Numbered from the stretch's first letter, positions 42,601 through 52,291 are shown. The stretch is DNA of 64,000 nt from Catalimonadaceae bacterium JC749 (GCA_021730635.1 JAJNNC010000009.1:124001-188000); one strand, 5' to 3'. Notes: generated from the sequence alone by a model not told the origin. Numbers and translations: made by a program.

Positions 42601-43828
42601 AAAAACCATACAGGTGTTTGAGCATCAACAGCTCAGGATTAACGACACTGTGCAGGGTGTATGTTTTGAAAAACAACACTGGGAAGCCTTGTTGCGGCTG
42701 CAGGAGAAGCAATATCAACCTTTTTACAAAATTGTGCATCAGGGCGTTCAGTTTACCAGTTATGTAGGCCTGCTGGTACTTCCTTCGCTCGTCATAGAAA
42801 TCCTTCCCAAAACCGACGAATACGTGGATACGCCAGGTATCTGGAGAAACTGGTTGCTGGAAATGCTGCTTGCCTGCGAAAAGATTCCTCCCTGTGCGGC
42901 TCCCGCTAATCCACTGCAGACGCATGCTTATTCTTTACATGACTTCTGGCTCCATCAGTTTCTGGCTGAAGTGGAAACGCTGTTGCAAATGGGGCTGATG
43001 AAAAAATATCAGGTCACGGAAGGCCCGCTGCCATCCTTACGAGGGACCTTACTGTTCTCAAAAAATATCAGGCAGCGTCTGGTGCATCAGGAAAAGTTTT
43101 ATACCCGCCATATGACTTACGATGCGCTGCATTATTTTCACCGGATCATTGGCAAGGCACTGGATCAGGTAGCCCGGGAAGCCAGCCGTGCTGCCCTGCG
43201 GGAAAAAGCTCGAAGCTTGCAGACCTATTTCCCACACGCTGCTGAGTACGAAGCCGTACAGACTGTGAGAAAAAAAATCCGGTATGACCGGCAGAGCAGG
43301 CGGTACCAACCCGCCATGGAATTGGCTCACCTGATTCTGTCTTACCTTTCTCCCCTACTCAAAACAGGTGAACACACCGGACGTGCTTTATTATTTGATA
43401 TGAATCAACTCTATGAAGTCTTTGTCTACAAACAACTTCATAAAGCGGCACTAAAGAAAAACCTGCCTTTGCACAAGCAGGTCTCTACACCTTTTTGGGC
43501 ACGCAGCTCTTTACGTCCGGATATGGTCTTGTACACTGCAGGGGGAGAAAAAATTATACTGGATACAAAATGGAAACTGCTTTTTTCAAACCAACCGGCT
43601 GATGAAGACCTGAAGCAAATCTATATATATAATCATTACTTTCAGGCCAAAAGAGGCATCCTGCTTTATCCCAAGGTTACCTCACAGGTTTCTTTTCGGA
43701 AAGCTTTCCTACAGCCGACTGACCAGACTCTCTACTGTGAGGTCCTGTTTGTGGAAGTGCTGAATAAGCAGCAAAGGCTGAATACCGCTTTAGGAGATCA
43801 GCTTCTCGAGCAGGTGGCCGGTCTGTGA
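42581..43828 (+). CDS. mcrC: McrC-like nuclease subunit
   Basis: The start at 42581 (MNGISHKKTIQVF) gives 415 residues, the family's usual size, and overlaps mcrB by 20 bases in another frame. The N-terminal half has the McrC finger domain (FYKIVHQGVQFTSYVGLLVLP, IEILPKTDEY). The C-terminal nuclease core carries SLRPDMVLY (Asp about 313) and ILDTKWKLL (DxK about 327-329), i.e. PD-(D/E)XK, with a following helix. With McrB it should cleave DNA containing modified cytosine. No further gene of the system is adjacent; a DUF4288 gene follows 173 bases later. Confidence 0.92.
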   Translation: MNGISHKKTIQVFEHQQLRINDTVQGVCFEKQHWEALLRLQEKQYQPFYKIVHQGVQFTSYVGLLVLPSLVIEILPKTDEYVDTPGIWRNWLLEMLLACEKIPPCAAPANPLQTHAYSLHDFWLHQFLAEVETLLQMGLMKKYQVTEGPLPSLRGTLLFSKNIRQRLVHQEKFYTRHMTYDALHYFHRIIGKALDQVAREASRAALREKARSLQTYFPHAAEYEAVQTVRKKIRYDRQSRRYQPAMELAHLILSYLSPLLKTGEHTGRALLFDMNQLYEVFVYKQLHKAALKKNLPLHKQVSTPFWARSSLRPDMVLYTAGGEKIILDTKWKLLFSNQPADEDLKQIYIYNHYFQAKRGILLYPKVTSQVSFRKAFLQPTDQTLYCEVLFVEVLNKQQRLNTALGDQLLEQVAGL

Positions 43829-44001
43829 CCTTAGTTTTATTGACATTGCCCTGGATAAAAATGATGATACCTTAAAATAATCGGGGTAGGTGTACGTCCC
43901 TATATTTATGAGCGTCCTCTGACTGCTCAGTGTAACTTTTTCAACAACTTGATTGTCTAACCAACATAATAAAGCATCATTCTTTATAACCCTTTTTGAT
44001 T

Positions 44002-44349
44002 ATGCATTGGTATCTAACCAAAATTGTATTCAGAATTGTATGTGGGGATGGTCATCATCAGGCCCAGTTTGACGAACAGTTTCGTCTGATTGCTGCCCAC
44101 CATGATCAGGAAGCTTTTGCCAAAGCCCAACAGTTGGGCAGGGCCTGCCAGGAACGTTTTTTAAACCATCAGCAACAGTGGGTAGAGTGGCAGTTTATCA
44201 ATGTGTCAGAATTGATACAGCTCGAGAAACTGGAGGACGCCATGGAACTCTACTACCAGATCACCGAGCCTGAAAGTGCTGACCATTACATCCGGAAGGT
44301 TCACCTTAAAGCTCAAGATATCATCAGTCAGCTTTCCGAACCTGTTTAG
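44002..44349 (+). CDS. DUF4288 domain-containing protein
   Basis: A 115-residue cytosolic protein from the ATG at 44002 (MHWYLTKIVFRIVCGDG). The family pattern is clear: W-Y-L-K...C-G-D-G-H near the start, QFDEQFRLIAA, and WQFINVSELIQLEKL in the middle. Function is unknown. It lies between mcrC and a convergent subtilisin gene, closed by a shared hairpin terminator. An extension to an upstream TTG (43996) is less likely. Confidence 0.75.
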   Translation: MHWYLTKIVFRIVCGDGHHQAQFDEQFRLIAAHHDQEAFAKAQQLGRACQERFLNHQQQWVEWQFINVSELIQLEKLEDAMELYYQITEPESADHYIRKVHLKAQDIISQLSEPV

Positions 44350-44369
44350 AACACAGCGTTTACAAACAA

Positions 44370-44404
44370 AAAAACGCAGGATCTCTTAAGAAACCCTGCG
44401 TTTG
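44370..44404. terminator. bidirectional hairpin terminator
   Basis: AAACGCAGG and CCTGCGTTT flank a short loop between the convergent DUF4288 and subtilisin genes. A-runs precede and T-runs follow, so it can work on both strands. Confidence 0.75.
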
Positions 44405-44426
44405 GCAAATATCTGTTGATAAGATT

Positions 44427-46043
44427 TTAGTCTTTGTGCTTTATCTGGTATGATTCTGCCAGCTTCACAGCTTCCAGGGCATTGACAATAGCACCGGTAG
44501 TAGACAGGTTGTTAAAGCTCACCAGTTTACCTTTTTTGCCGGGGCAGTTTACCTTGATGTCGTCGTGTTTGACGGCAGACTCCAGGATAATGTCTTTCAC
44601 TTGCTTCGCCGTTAAATCCGGATAGTAGGCCATCAGCAGTGCAGCGATCCCGGTTGTTACCGGAGCAGCCATACTGGTACCACTCAAACTTTCATAAGTA
44701 GAGTTTGGGGTAGTAGAATAAAGGTCTACGCCAGGGGCAAATACATCTACTGATTTCTTGCCATAATTCGAGAATTCAGCCACAATTTCTTCGTTATTCT
44801 TCCAGGAAGTAGCCCCTACTTCAATCCAGTTGGAAGCATGTTTTCTGGAATCCAGGAAATCACGGGTAGGAAAGTTGTCTTCTTCATCTATATCTTCGCT
44901 GCTGTTTCCGGCGGCATGCACCAGAAGAACGCCTTTTTCTTCCGCATAGCGAACGGCTTTATCCACTGCTTCTTTCTGGGGAGAGTAGGACTTTCCAAAG
45001 CTCATGTTGATAATCTTAGCGCCATTGTCTACCGCATAGTAGATCGCATTGGCCACGTCTTTATCTCTCTCATCGCCATCGGGTACAGCCCGCAACACCA
45101 TGATTTCCACATTGTCAGCAATACCTTTGACACCCAGGTTATTCTCCCGGTTGGCAGCGATGATCCCTGCCACATGGGTTCCATGACGAGGATCCGGCCC
45201 TTTCACATCATTATTTCCATAAAAACGTTCGTTGGTATCCTCATAATTGTCGCCTACAATGGTACGGGGATCAAATTCGGTATTATAGCCATACTCCATA
45301 CCGTTTTCAAAATATTCCAGACCTTCCTGGAAAGTTTCCGCCGTATAATTATTTTGCTGGGCAAATTCCATCAGGGCTTTTGCCGTCATCACTACCTCAT
45401 CCTGGGAATCTATGGTTTCCAAATCCCCTGCAGTGACCTCTTCAACATCCAAATAGGCTTCTAACAGCTTGGAAGAGCGCTGGTATCCTTTGAAGAAATA
45501 CATGAAGCCCGCATGCTGCTGTTCAAAATCATCCCTCTGCTTTTCAAATTTTGCCTTGATCTCTTCAAAATAAGTACGTTCTTTTTTGGGCAACTTCTCT
45601 AAATCCTGTCCTTCGTACTTGTTAGTAAGCCTTACATATTCACGGGTAAGCTCATAAGTGTCGTGGTCTACATGGGTTCCATCTTTGCCACCAATAAAAT
45701 TCCAGCCATGCACATCATCCACATAACCGTTATTATCATCATCTTTGCCGTTACCAGGAATTTCATCCTCATTATTCCAGATTTTCCCTTCCAAATCCTC
45801 ATGATCCGTATCAATGCCGGAGTCAATGACCGCTACCAAAACTTTTTGAGATTTTTTTCCTTTCAGTAGATGATAGGTTTTTTCTGTACTAATGCCCTGT
45901 ACTGCATTGGAAGCAGGGTCTAAATTAAACCAGTTATCTGGGGCCTGCTGGGTACTGTCGGCATAAGAGTTTAACGATTGGGCCGAAACAGATACATTGA
46001 AAAGAAGGGCAGACGCAGCAACAATTAATGTCTTATTCCTCAT
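44427..46043 (-). CDS. S8 family serine peptidase (subtilisin-like)
   Basis: A 538-residue secreted peptidase with signal peptide ending SVSAQ (residue 22). The triad is Asp74 in VAVIDSGIDTD, His287 in HGTHVAGI and Ser457 in LSGTSMAAP, with the oxyanion Asn in HAAGNSS. The Asp-to-His distance is about 213 residues rather than the usual 35-45, because of an acidic, helical insertion (about 120-260) that begins in Asp-rich calcium-binding-like sequence (GNGKDDDNNGYVDD). No T9SS tail is seen, so it is probably periplasmic. It is divergent from the DPP IV-like gene and separated from it by 140 bases. Confidence 0.93.
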   Translation of the reverse strand: MRNKTLIVAASALLFNVSVSAQSLNSYADSTQQAPDNWFNLDPASNAVQGISTEKTYHLLKGKKSQKVLVAVIDSGIDTDHEDLEGKIWNNEDEIPGNGKDDDNNGYVDDVHGWNFIGGKDGTHVDHDTYELTREYVRLTNKYEGQDLEKLPKKERTYFEEIKAKFEKQRDDFEQQHAGFMYFFKGYQRSSKLLEAYLDVEEVTAGDLETIDSQDEVVMTAKALMEFAQQNNYTAETFQEGLEYFENGMEYGYNTEFDPRTIVGDNYEDTNERFYGNNDVKGPDPRHGTHVAGIIAANRENNLGVKGIADNVEIMVLRAVPDGDERDKDVANAIYYAVDNGAKIINMSFGKSYSPQKEAVDKAVRYAEEKGVLLVHAAGNSSEDIDEEDNFPTRDFLDSRKHASNWIEVGATSWKNNEEIVAEFSNYGKKSVDVFAPGVDLYSTTPNSTYESLSGTSMAAPVTTGIAALLMAYYPDLTAKQVKDIILESAVKHDDIKVNCPGKKGKLVSFNNLSTTGAIVNALEAVKLAESYQIKHKD

Positions 46044-46183
46044 AAAATATAATTAAATAATAAAAGCTTCTAATTTAAGCAATTTTAGTCCATCATTTAT
46101 TAAAATCTTTAAATTTTTTCCATTCTTCTACGTTGAAGAAGAAGTTTCAAAAAGGTATTGTATTTTAGCAAACAAAAAAATAC

Positions 46184-48424
46184 ATGTATAGATTTATTAA
46201 CGTTCAACAAAATACATTTTTTCTTACAATTATTTTCATTACGGCTTCTCTGGCCTGTTTTTCACAGCAAAAAAAATATGAAAATATCAGAGAGGCGCTC
46301 TTTGCTTCCCAACAACTCACCGGTGAAACCGGGCCGGAAAGTGTGAACTGGATAGAAGAAGGGCAGCAATTTTCTTTTATAGAAACCCAGGAAAACGGTC
46401 AACAGCTTATCAAATCTTACAACCCCGCCAACCAAAAGGAAGCCGTGATCTTTACGGCCGAAAATGTGCAGTTCCCCGATTCGGGAGAACCCTTCAGTTA
46501 CCGTTCTTTTCAATGGTCTCAGGATTCCAAATACCTGCTGTTTCAGACCCGTTTCCGTCCTGTCTGGCGGCATTCCGGAATCTCCGACTATTATTATTAC
46601 TCCCTGGCCGAAAAGTCTATGAAACTGGTCGCCAAAGATGCCTATACGGCAGAGGTTTCGCCGGATGGCAAAAAGGTAGCGTATGAAAGAGGCGGCAACC
46701 TTTTTACTTTTGATTTTGAAACGGAGCAGGAAACACAGCTTACCCACGATGCCCAAGAAAAGGTGTACAACGGGCGATTCGGTTGGGTGTATGAAGAGGA
46801 ATTCGGATTGGCACAAGCCTGGGTCTGGTCTCCTGACAGCCGCTATATTGCCTTTTGGCAAACCGATGAAAGGGAGGTGCCCCTCTTTCAGATGACAGAC
46901 TATGCAGGACAGCACCCCGCTTATACACAGATTCCTTACCCCAAGGTGGGAGACCCTAACCCTGAGGTACGCATAGGCATTGTGGATTTACAGGAAAATA
47001 GAGAGCAATGGATGGAAGTCACTACAGAAGGTGGTTATATTCCCCGGCTCTACTGGACGGCAGTCCCCGGACAGCTGGCGGCCGTACATCTTAACCGGCC
47101 TCAGAATCATCTGAAACTTTTCTTTTGTGAGGCAGCTTCCGGAAAAGCCCGACTGGTGATGGAAGAAAAATCACAGGCATGGATCGATATTTTTGATTTT
47201 TTTGCCGGGATCAACCATTTGTTCTTTTTTCCCAACGACCGGCAGGAATTTTTCTGGATTTCTGACCAGGATGGCTGGAGTCACCTGTATCGCTATGACT
47301 ACCAGGGAAAGCTCCTTAACCAGGTAACCAAGGGTGAGTGGGAGGTCGTTATTGTCAACCAGGTGGATAGCAAAAACAATAAGATATACTATACCTCTAC
47401 GGAAGTGTCACCCCTGGAAAGACATCTGTATACGATTAGCTTTGAAGGTACGAAGAAAGAAAAATTAACCCAGGCCCCCGGCCGCCACTTCATTAACCTG
47501 TCTCCCAATACCCGCTACTACCTCGATACCTATTCAAATGTAGAAACCCCTACGCAGGTAGAATTATGGAATTCTCGCGGTAAAATGCTTGAGAAATTAG
47601 TGTCCAACGAGGCTGTCACTAGTTTTACGAACACACAGCAATATGCTGGACGGGAATTGTTTTCCTTTACCACTACCGATGGACAACCCTTAGATGGCTA
47701 CCTCATCAAACCTTTTAACTTTGACGAAAGCAAAAGCTATCCGCTTATCCTGAATATTTATGGCGGCCCCGGTGCGCAAAGTGTGTACAATGAGTTTGCG
47801 ACCAACGGCTGGGAACAGTACCTGGCCCAACAAGGCTATGTGGTAGCCAGTGTCAACAACCGGGGCAGCGGTGGGTACGGCAGCCGGTTTGAAAAAATCG
47901 TTTACCAAAAGCTGGGAGAATGGGAAAGCAAAGATTTTGTGGAAACAGCGCAATTTCTGGGTGAAAAACCCTGGGTGGATGAAAACAACATGGCGATCCG
48001 GGGTCACAGTTACGGTGGCTATATGGCCAGCTTTACCGTGCTTTTCCGCCCCGGCGTGTTCAAGGTATCGCTCGTAGGGGCTCCCGTAACCGACTGGCGG
48101 TTGTATGATAGCATCTATACGGAACGTTATATGGGACTGCTTGCTGAGAATGAGAATGGGTACATACAGAGTTCGGTCAATACCCACGCCGCCAACCTGG
48201 AAGCAGAAATGTTTATTGCCCACTCCACCATGGACGAAAATGTGCATGTTCAGAATACTTTTCAGCTGGTCACCGCCCTGATAGATCATGGCAAAGAACA
48301 TGACTTACGTATTTTTCCGCCAGGTGCCCATGGAGTGTCTTATAATGGTCAGAGTTATGTGTTGCTCTACTCAGAGTATACCGATTACTTAAACCAGCAT
48401 CTGAAGAATGGGCAGCATCCGTGA
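46184..48424 (+). CDS. S9 family peptidase, dipeptidyl peptidase IV-like
   Basis: A 746-residue enzyme with an N-terminal signal (TIIFITASLACFSQ). An N-terminal eight-bladed propeller (about 40-480) includes the double-Glu substrate anchor WVYEEEFG. The C-terminal alpha/beta hydrolase domain carries the nucleophile GHSYGGYMA (Ser609), Asp in STMDENVHVQN (about 686) and His in PPGAHGVS (about 718). The YGGPGAQ oxyanion segment is at about 523. These are all DPP IV features, predicting release of Xaa-Pro dipeptides in the periplasm. It is convergent with the symporter gene 12 bases away. Confidence 0.93.
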   Translation: MYRFINVQQNTFFLTIIFITASLACFSQQKKYENIREALFASQQLTGETGPESVNWIEEGQQFSFIETQENGQQLIKSYNPANQKEAVIFTAENVQFPDSGEPFSYRSFQWSQDSKYLLFQTRFRPVWRHSGISDYYYYSLAEKSMKLVAKDAYTAEVSPDGKKVAYERGGNLFTFDFETEQETQLTHDAQEKVYNGRFGWVYEEEFGLAQAWVWSPDSRYIAFWQTDEREVPLFQMTDYAGQHPAYTQIPYPKVGDPNPEVRIGIVDLQENREQWMEVTTEGGYIPRLYWTAVPGQLAAVHLNRPQNHLKLFFCEAASGKARLVMEEKSQAWIDIFDFFAGINHLFFFPNDRQEFFWISDQDGWSHLYRYDYQGKLLNQVTKGEWEVVIVNQVDSKNNKIYYTSTEVSPLERHLYTISFEGTKKEKLTQAPGRHFINLSPNTRYYLDTYSNVETPTQVELWNSRGKMLEKLVSNEAVTSFTNTQQYAGRELFSFTTTDGQPLDGYLIKPFNFDESKSYPLILNIYGGPGAQSVYNEFATNGWEQYLAQQGYVVASVNNRGSGGYGSRFEKIVYQKLGEWESKDFVETAQFLGEKPWVDENNMAIRGHSYGGYMASFTVLFRPGVFKVSLVGAPVTDWRLYDSIYTERYMGLLAENENGYIQSSVNTHAANLEAEMFIAHSTMDENVHVQNTFQLVTALIDHGKEHDLRIFPPGAHGVSYNGQSYVLLYSEYTDYLNQHLKNGQHP

Positions 48425-48435
48425 AACATTCTCTT

Positions 48436-49824
48436 TCATGACGAGGGTCTCCTGAGGTGGCACCAGGTATCTCCCAGGAGTAAGCCCGCTATACTGGCCA
48501 GTAACCCTGGTATTAATGAAGGGATGTCAAAAGCTGACATTTCAAAGTAAAGCCAGGTTACCATTCCCAGGATAATAGAGAAAAGCGCTCCCCATTCGGT
48601 GGCCTTCTTCCAGTATAATCCCGCTATCAAAGGGACAAACAAGGATACCAGACTCAGGGCTGAAGATTGCGCGACCAGATCATAAATATTAGACTGTAAA
48701 CTGGCCATGATGGTGGCAGCGATGGTAATGCCAACGACGGATAACCTCATGATTTTTAATAAGTTCTGGTCGCTTTGGTCTTTTACATACGGTTTCACCA
48801 GATTTTCTGCCAGGATGGAAGCGGGTGCCAGGATCGCTCCGCTGGTGGTACTCAGGATAGCAGACAGCAGCGCGCCAAAAAAAAGCACCTGTACCGGCAA
48901 TCCGGTATGGGCCAGCACGACAGTGGGAATCACCAGCTGGGTGTCGTTCACAGTAGCCACCATATCGGGATAAACATGCATGGCTGCCAGACCGATCATT
49001 AATGGGACAAATCCAATGGTGAGATACAAAAACGCTCCCAGATAAGAGGCTTTCACAGCTACCCTGGCACTTTTTGAGGCCATCACCCGCTGAAAAACAT
49101 CCTGCTGAGGAATTGAGCCCAGCCCTATGGTGATCCAGGCAGCAATATAATGAACTACCTGCATGGGCTGAGGATCGGGCAGGAACCGAAAAAAACCATC
49201 GGGGGTGCTGTTGATGACCGGGTCAATGCCGCCCGCTGTTTGAAAAAGATCAAAGGCCAGGTAAGCCAGCCCAACGATGATAATCACTGATTGCATAAAA
49301 TCTGTCACTGAAATAGCCCACATACCGCCGAGGTAAGTATAAATGAGTACCACACCTGCCCCTATACAAATGCCCAACGTGATATCGATACCGGCAATAA
49401 CATTAAACAATAAGCCCAGCGCAACGAGTTGAGCGGCAATCCAACCAAAATAAGAGGGAACCATGCAGAGGCTGGTGAGTAGTTCTACCCGTTTGCCGAA
49501 GCGGTTTCTATAAAAGTCACAAAATGTCAGGATTTTCATCCGGTACAGAGGTCGGGCAATAAAAGCGCCTACCAGCACCAGACACAAGGCCGCGCCAAAG
49601 GGGTCTTCAATTACGCCCAGCAGCCCATGCTCCACAAACTCCGAAGAGGCCCCCAGCACTGTTTCTGAACCAAACCAAGTGGCAAATAAAGCGGAAGAAG
49701 CCAATACCAGCGGTAGTTTTCTGCCAGCCAACACAAAATCATCCGTATTCTTCACAAAGCGGGCGGTCAGGGCACCGATGGCCAGCGTGAGCATTATATA
49801 AATGATGATAGAAAATAAAACCAA
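48436..49824 (-). CDS. sodium:solute symporter (SSS family)
   Basis: A 462-residue inner-membrane protein with about 12-13 hydrophobic segments. SSS features: VLAGRKLPLVLASSALFATWFGSET near the start (first helices, GSET-type motif), FCDFYRNRFGKRV, YTYLGGMWAISVTDFMQS, IPQQDVFQRVMASKSAR and ASSILAENLVKPYV-like segments. The substrate is not predictable (proline, pantothenate, sugar and others are all possible). The start is a TTG at 49824; an internal ATG at about codon 11 would truncate the first helix. Its position next to the peptidase genes would fit uptake of amino acids, but this is an inference. Confidence 0.9.
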   Translation of the reverse strand: MVLFSIIIYIMLTLAIGALTARFVKNTDDFVLAGRKLPLVLASSALFATWFGSETVLGASSEFVEHGLLGVIEDPFGAALCLVLVGAFIARPLYRMKILTFCDFYRNRFGKRVELLTSLCMVPSYFGWIAAQLVALGLLFNVIAGIDITLGICIGAGVVLIYTYLGGMWAISVTDFMQSVIIIVGLAYLAFDLFQTAGGIDPVINSTPDGFFRFLPDPQPMQVVHYIAAWITIGLGSIPQQDVFQRVMASKSARVAVKASYLGAFLYLTIGFVPLMIGLAAMHVYPDMVATVNDTQLVIPTVVLAHTGLPVQVLFFGALLSAILSTTSGAILAPASILAENLVKPYVKDQSDQNLLKIMRLSVVGITIAATIMASLQSNIYDLVAQSSALSLVSLFVPLIAGLYWKKATEWGALFSIILGMVTWLYFEMSAFDIPSLIPGLLASIAGLLLGDTWCHLRRPSS

Positions 49825-50057
49825 TCTCCTGCAAATTTAGATAGAACGCGGAAAGACATACAGGGTGCAAATATAGAGAAGCTTTTGATCTCATGATAGC
49901 CTGAAGATTGTACACCAATGCACAGAAAATGTACGAAAACGAACAGATATTTCAGGTCATCAAAAGGTTAAACTGCTTATTATAAGTCACTTATGTTTCT
50001 GGTATGAGAATTGGCATTCTATCATCAAAACAACATTAACTCAAAAACTTTATAGCC

Positions 50058-50252
50058 ATGAAAACTTTCGCCATAAAAAATATAGAACATTTGCTGGTAG
50101 ATGCTCCTCATGTATCCATTCCTCTTTCGCAGGCAGCATGGGCCCCGGAACCGGCTCCGGTTCTGGTACGTCAACTGACGACCCCTATCTCTGCCCTGAA
50201 AATTGGAAAGTTCAGAAGAATTTTCAACCGGCATACGATCGCATTACGATGA
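50058..50252 (+). CDS. 64-residue protein of unknown function
   Basis: Isolated between the symporter gene and the ECF sigma gene. ATG at 50058, stop at 50250-50252, followed 31 bases later by a strong hairpin terminator, which argues that it is a real transcription unit. Sequence features: an N-terminal KTFAIKNIEHLLVDAPH part, a central PLSQAAWAPEPAPVL proline/alanine stretch, and a basic C-terminus (GKFRRIFNRHTIALR, net positive). No signal peptide, no Cys, no membrane segment. Leader peptide, small regulator and RiPP-like precursor are all conceivable, but no maturation gene is adjacent. Not a family I recognise. Confidence 0.5.
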   Translation: MKTFAIKNIEHLLVDAPHVSIPLSQAAWAPEPAPVLVRQLTTPISALKIGKFRRIFNRHTIALR

Positions 50253-50282
50253 ATACCTGAATCCCTTATATCCTATACTTGT

Positions 50283-50313
50283 AAAAGCTGCCTTCATCGG
50301 GCAGCTTTTTTTA
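50283..50313 (+). terminator. Rho-independent terminator after the 64-residue ORF
   Basis: Stem AAAGCTGCC (50284-50292) with GGCAGCTTT (50300-50308) and a following T-run. Confidence 0.85.
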
Positions 50314-50345
50314 TTATCTTTGAAATTGACTGTCGAATAAATCAT

Positions 50346-50377
50346 TTTGCCTTTAGTATACATAATTAATATATTTT
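50346..50377 (+). promoter_or_regulatory. candidate promoter of the ECF sigma gene
   Basis: TTTG (50346-50349), 20-base spacer, TATATTTT (50370-50377), close to the Bacteroidota TTTG/TAnnTTTG consensus, ending 66 bases before the ATG of the sigma gene. Confidence 0.35.
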
Positions 50378-50443
50378 TATAACTTCAAGGGTTATAATGA
50401 CACTTATTGTTCAGCAACGTTATTATAGATTCTCCTTTACTAC

Positions 50444-51028
50444 ATGAAACCAGCATCTGACCCGGAAGAAACCTGGGAAAAAATGTACACCTTGTATGGA
50501 CCTGTGTTGTATAATTATGGGAGCAAACTCACCACGCAACTCGATTGGGTAGAAGATTGTATACAGGATTTGTTTACAGAGCTTTGGGAAAAGAAAGATA
50601 GGCTGGAAGACATTCGTTATGGTAAAGCCTATCTGATCAAAAGTTTCCGGAGAAAACTGGTACACAAAATTCAAACGGATCAGCAGCAAAAGGCCCATTA
50701 TCATTCCTCCGAGTTGCAGTTCCATATTACTTTTTCCTTCGAATCCAGCTGGATTGAACGCGAAAAGCAGAAAGAACAGGAAAGTCAGCTACAAAAGGCT
50801 CTTTCCCTGCTCTCACACCGCCAAAGAGAAGCCATTTTTTTAAAATTTTATGAAAATCATAGTTATGATGAAGTGGCGGATATCATGAAAATTGAAAAAT
50901 CGGCTGTTTATACCCTTATTTATAAGGCCATGACCCAACTCAGAGAGGTGGTGAAAAAAACGCTGATTCCTTCCCAGATTGTCCTTACCATTTTCATGAT
51001 GTTTTCTGCTATACCCTTCAGTGGCTAG
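50444..51028 (+). CDS. ECF-type RNA polymerase sigma factor
   Basis: A 194-residue protein. Sigma-70 region 2 lies at about residues 15-80 (NYGSKLTTQLDWVEDCIQDLFTELW, IRYGKAYLIKSFRRKLV). Region 4 lies at about 120-170 (LSLLSHRQREAIFLKFYENHSYDEVADIMKIEKSAVYTLIYKAM), with a good helix-turn-helix. It has the usual size of FecI-like sigma factors in Bacteroidota. It is followed by a FecR anti-sigma gene and an STN-domain SusC, the standard cell-surface signalling order. The C-terminus is hydrophobic (IVLTIFMMFSAIPF). Confidence 0.93.
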   Translation: MKPASDPEETWEKMYTLYGPVLYNYGSKLTTQLDWVEDCIQDLFTELWEKKDRLEDIRYGKAYLIKSFRRKLVHKIQTDQQQKAHYHSSELQFHITFSFESSWIEREKQKEQESQLQKALSLLSHRQREAIFLKFYENHSYDEVADIMKIEKSAVYTLIYKAMTQLREVVKKTLIPSQIVLTIFMMFSAIPFSG

Positions 51029-51221
51029 CAGGAGGTGTGAATGGCAGTCTGTTCTTCCTGGCTTTTAAAGGCAAGTACTCCTTTCTGCGCCAATAGAAAA
51101 ATGGCAAAGAAAGCCTTTGCTGCTATCCTGTCTGAAAAAACTTAAAAAATAATTCATTTTTTTTGGTCAAAATTTTTCTAAATTTCTCTCATACTAATAC
51201 AACAATACAACAACCTAAAAT

Positions 51222-52238
51222 ATGCCATACACTGACTATTCAGTAATGGATTTTGTCATGGATGAACGCTTCCAGCGATGGGTTCTCCATCCTGAGCCAA
51301 GCGATCATTCTTTCTGGAATCAATGGCTGTCGCAACATCCGGAGAAGAAAGCTGCCATAGAAGAAGCTGCCCGTTTGTTGCTGCTTCAACAGTACCCTAT
51401 AGCACCCTGGCCTGCTCACCGGATGCAGAAGGTAAAAGAGAACATTCAACAGTCTCCACCGGATGCTGTTCCTTCCGCTTCTCAAAAATTTTCGATCAAA
51501 CATAGCTATCGGGTAGCTGCCGCCGTACTGATCCTCGCCGCCGCCGTCATGGTCTTTCGGTATAAATCAATACAAACCACCACCTACCAAACCGCCTACG
51601 GACAAACCAAGGCTTTCTCTTTACCTGATAGCTCCTCTGTGCTCCTGAATGCGAATTCTTCCCTCAGGTATAGCAGACACTGGAATACTGATAAGCCCCG
51701 GGAAGTCTGGCTGGAAGGCGAAGCTTTTTTCAAAGTAAGAAAATGGCATACCCCTGCCCAGCAAACCGATGCCTCAGCTCCGGTCAAATTTATTGTGCAC
51801 GTAGAAGGTCTGGATGTAGAGGTGATGGGTACGGAATTTAATGTTCAGTACCGCCACAGTACCGTTCAGGTCGTACTCAATGAAGGTAAAATTGATGTAA
51901 AAGTGGAAGATGGGGAAAGAGTCGTTATGCGGCCGGGCGATATGCTGCAATACTCCCTGGAAACCAATCAACTGGTGCATCAACAGGTAGATACTGACAA
52001 ACAAACTTCCTGGAGAAATCATCTTTTGGTTTTTGATAATCAGACCCTGGCAGAAGTGGGCCGGGTCATAGAGGATTATTATGGCGTGCAGGTCGTCTTT
52101 AGCCATGCGGCCTTGGCGCAGGAAAAAATTACGGGTACCTTACCATCTGACAACCTGGAAGTGATTTTACAATCTCTGGAGACTATTTATCAAATTCGCA
52201 TCGATCAACAGAAGGAAAAAATCATCATGGATAAATAA
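51222..52238 (+). CDS. FecR-family anti-sigma factor
   Basis: A 338-residue inner-membrane protein. The N-terminal about 85 residues are cytoplasmic and should hold the ECF sigma. A membrane helix follows (YRVAAAVLILAAAVMVF, about 92-108), then the FecR domain (about 120-220: TAYGQTKAFSLPDSSSVLLNANSSLRY, REVWLEGEAFFKV, VEVMGTEFNVQY, VQVVLNEGKIDV) and the C-terminal DUF4974-type STN-like domain (about 255-335: FDNQTLAEVGRVIEDYYGVQVVF, ITGTLPSDNLEVILQSL). It relays the ligand-loaded state of the TonB-dependent receptor encoded 53 bases downstream to the sigma factor. Confidence 0.93.
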   Translation: MPYTDYSVMDFVMDERFQRWVLHPEPSDHSFWNQWLSQHPEKKAAIEEAARLLLLQQYPIAPWPAHRMQKVKENIQQSPPDAVPSASQKFSIKHSYRVAAAVLILAAAVMVFRYKSIQTTTYQTAYGQTKAFSLPDSSSVLLNANSSLRYSRHWNTDKPREVWLEGEAFFKVRKWHTPAQQTDASAPVKFIVHVEGLDVEVMGTEFNVQYRHSTVQVVLNEGKIDVKVEDGERVVMRPGDMLQYSLETNQLVHQQVDTDKQTSWRNHLLVFDNQTLAEVGRVIEDYYGVQVVFSHAALAQEKITGTLPSDNLEVILQSLETIYQIRIDQQKEKIIMDK

Positions 52239-52291
52239 GCACTGCACACAGTGCTTATGTAAAAATTTTTTGCAACCTAAAATGTAACCTT

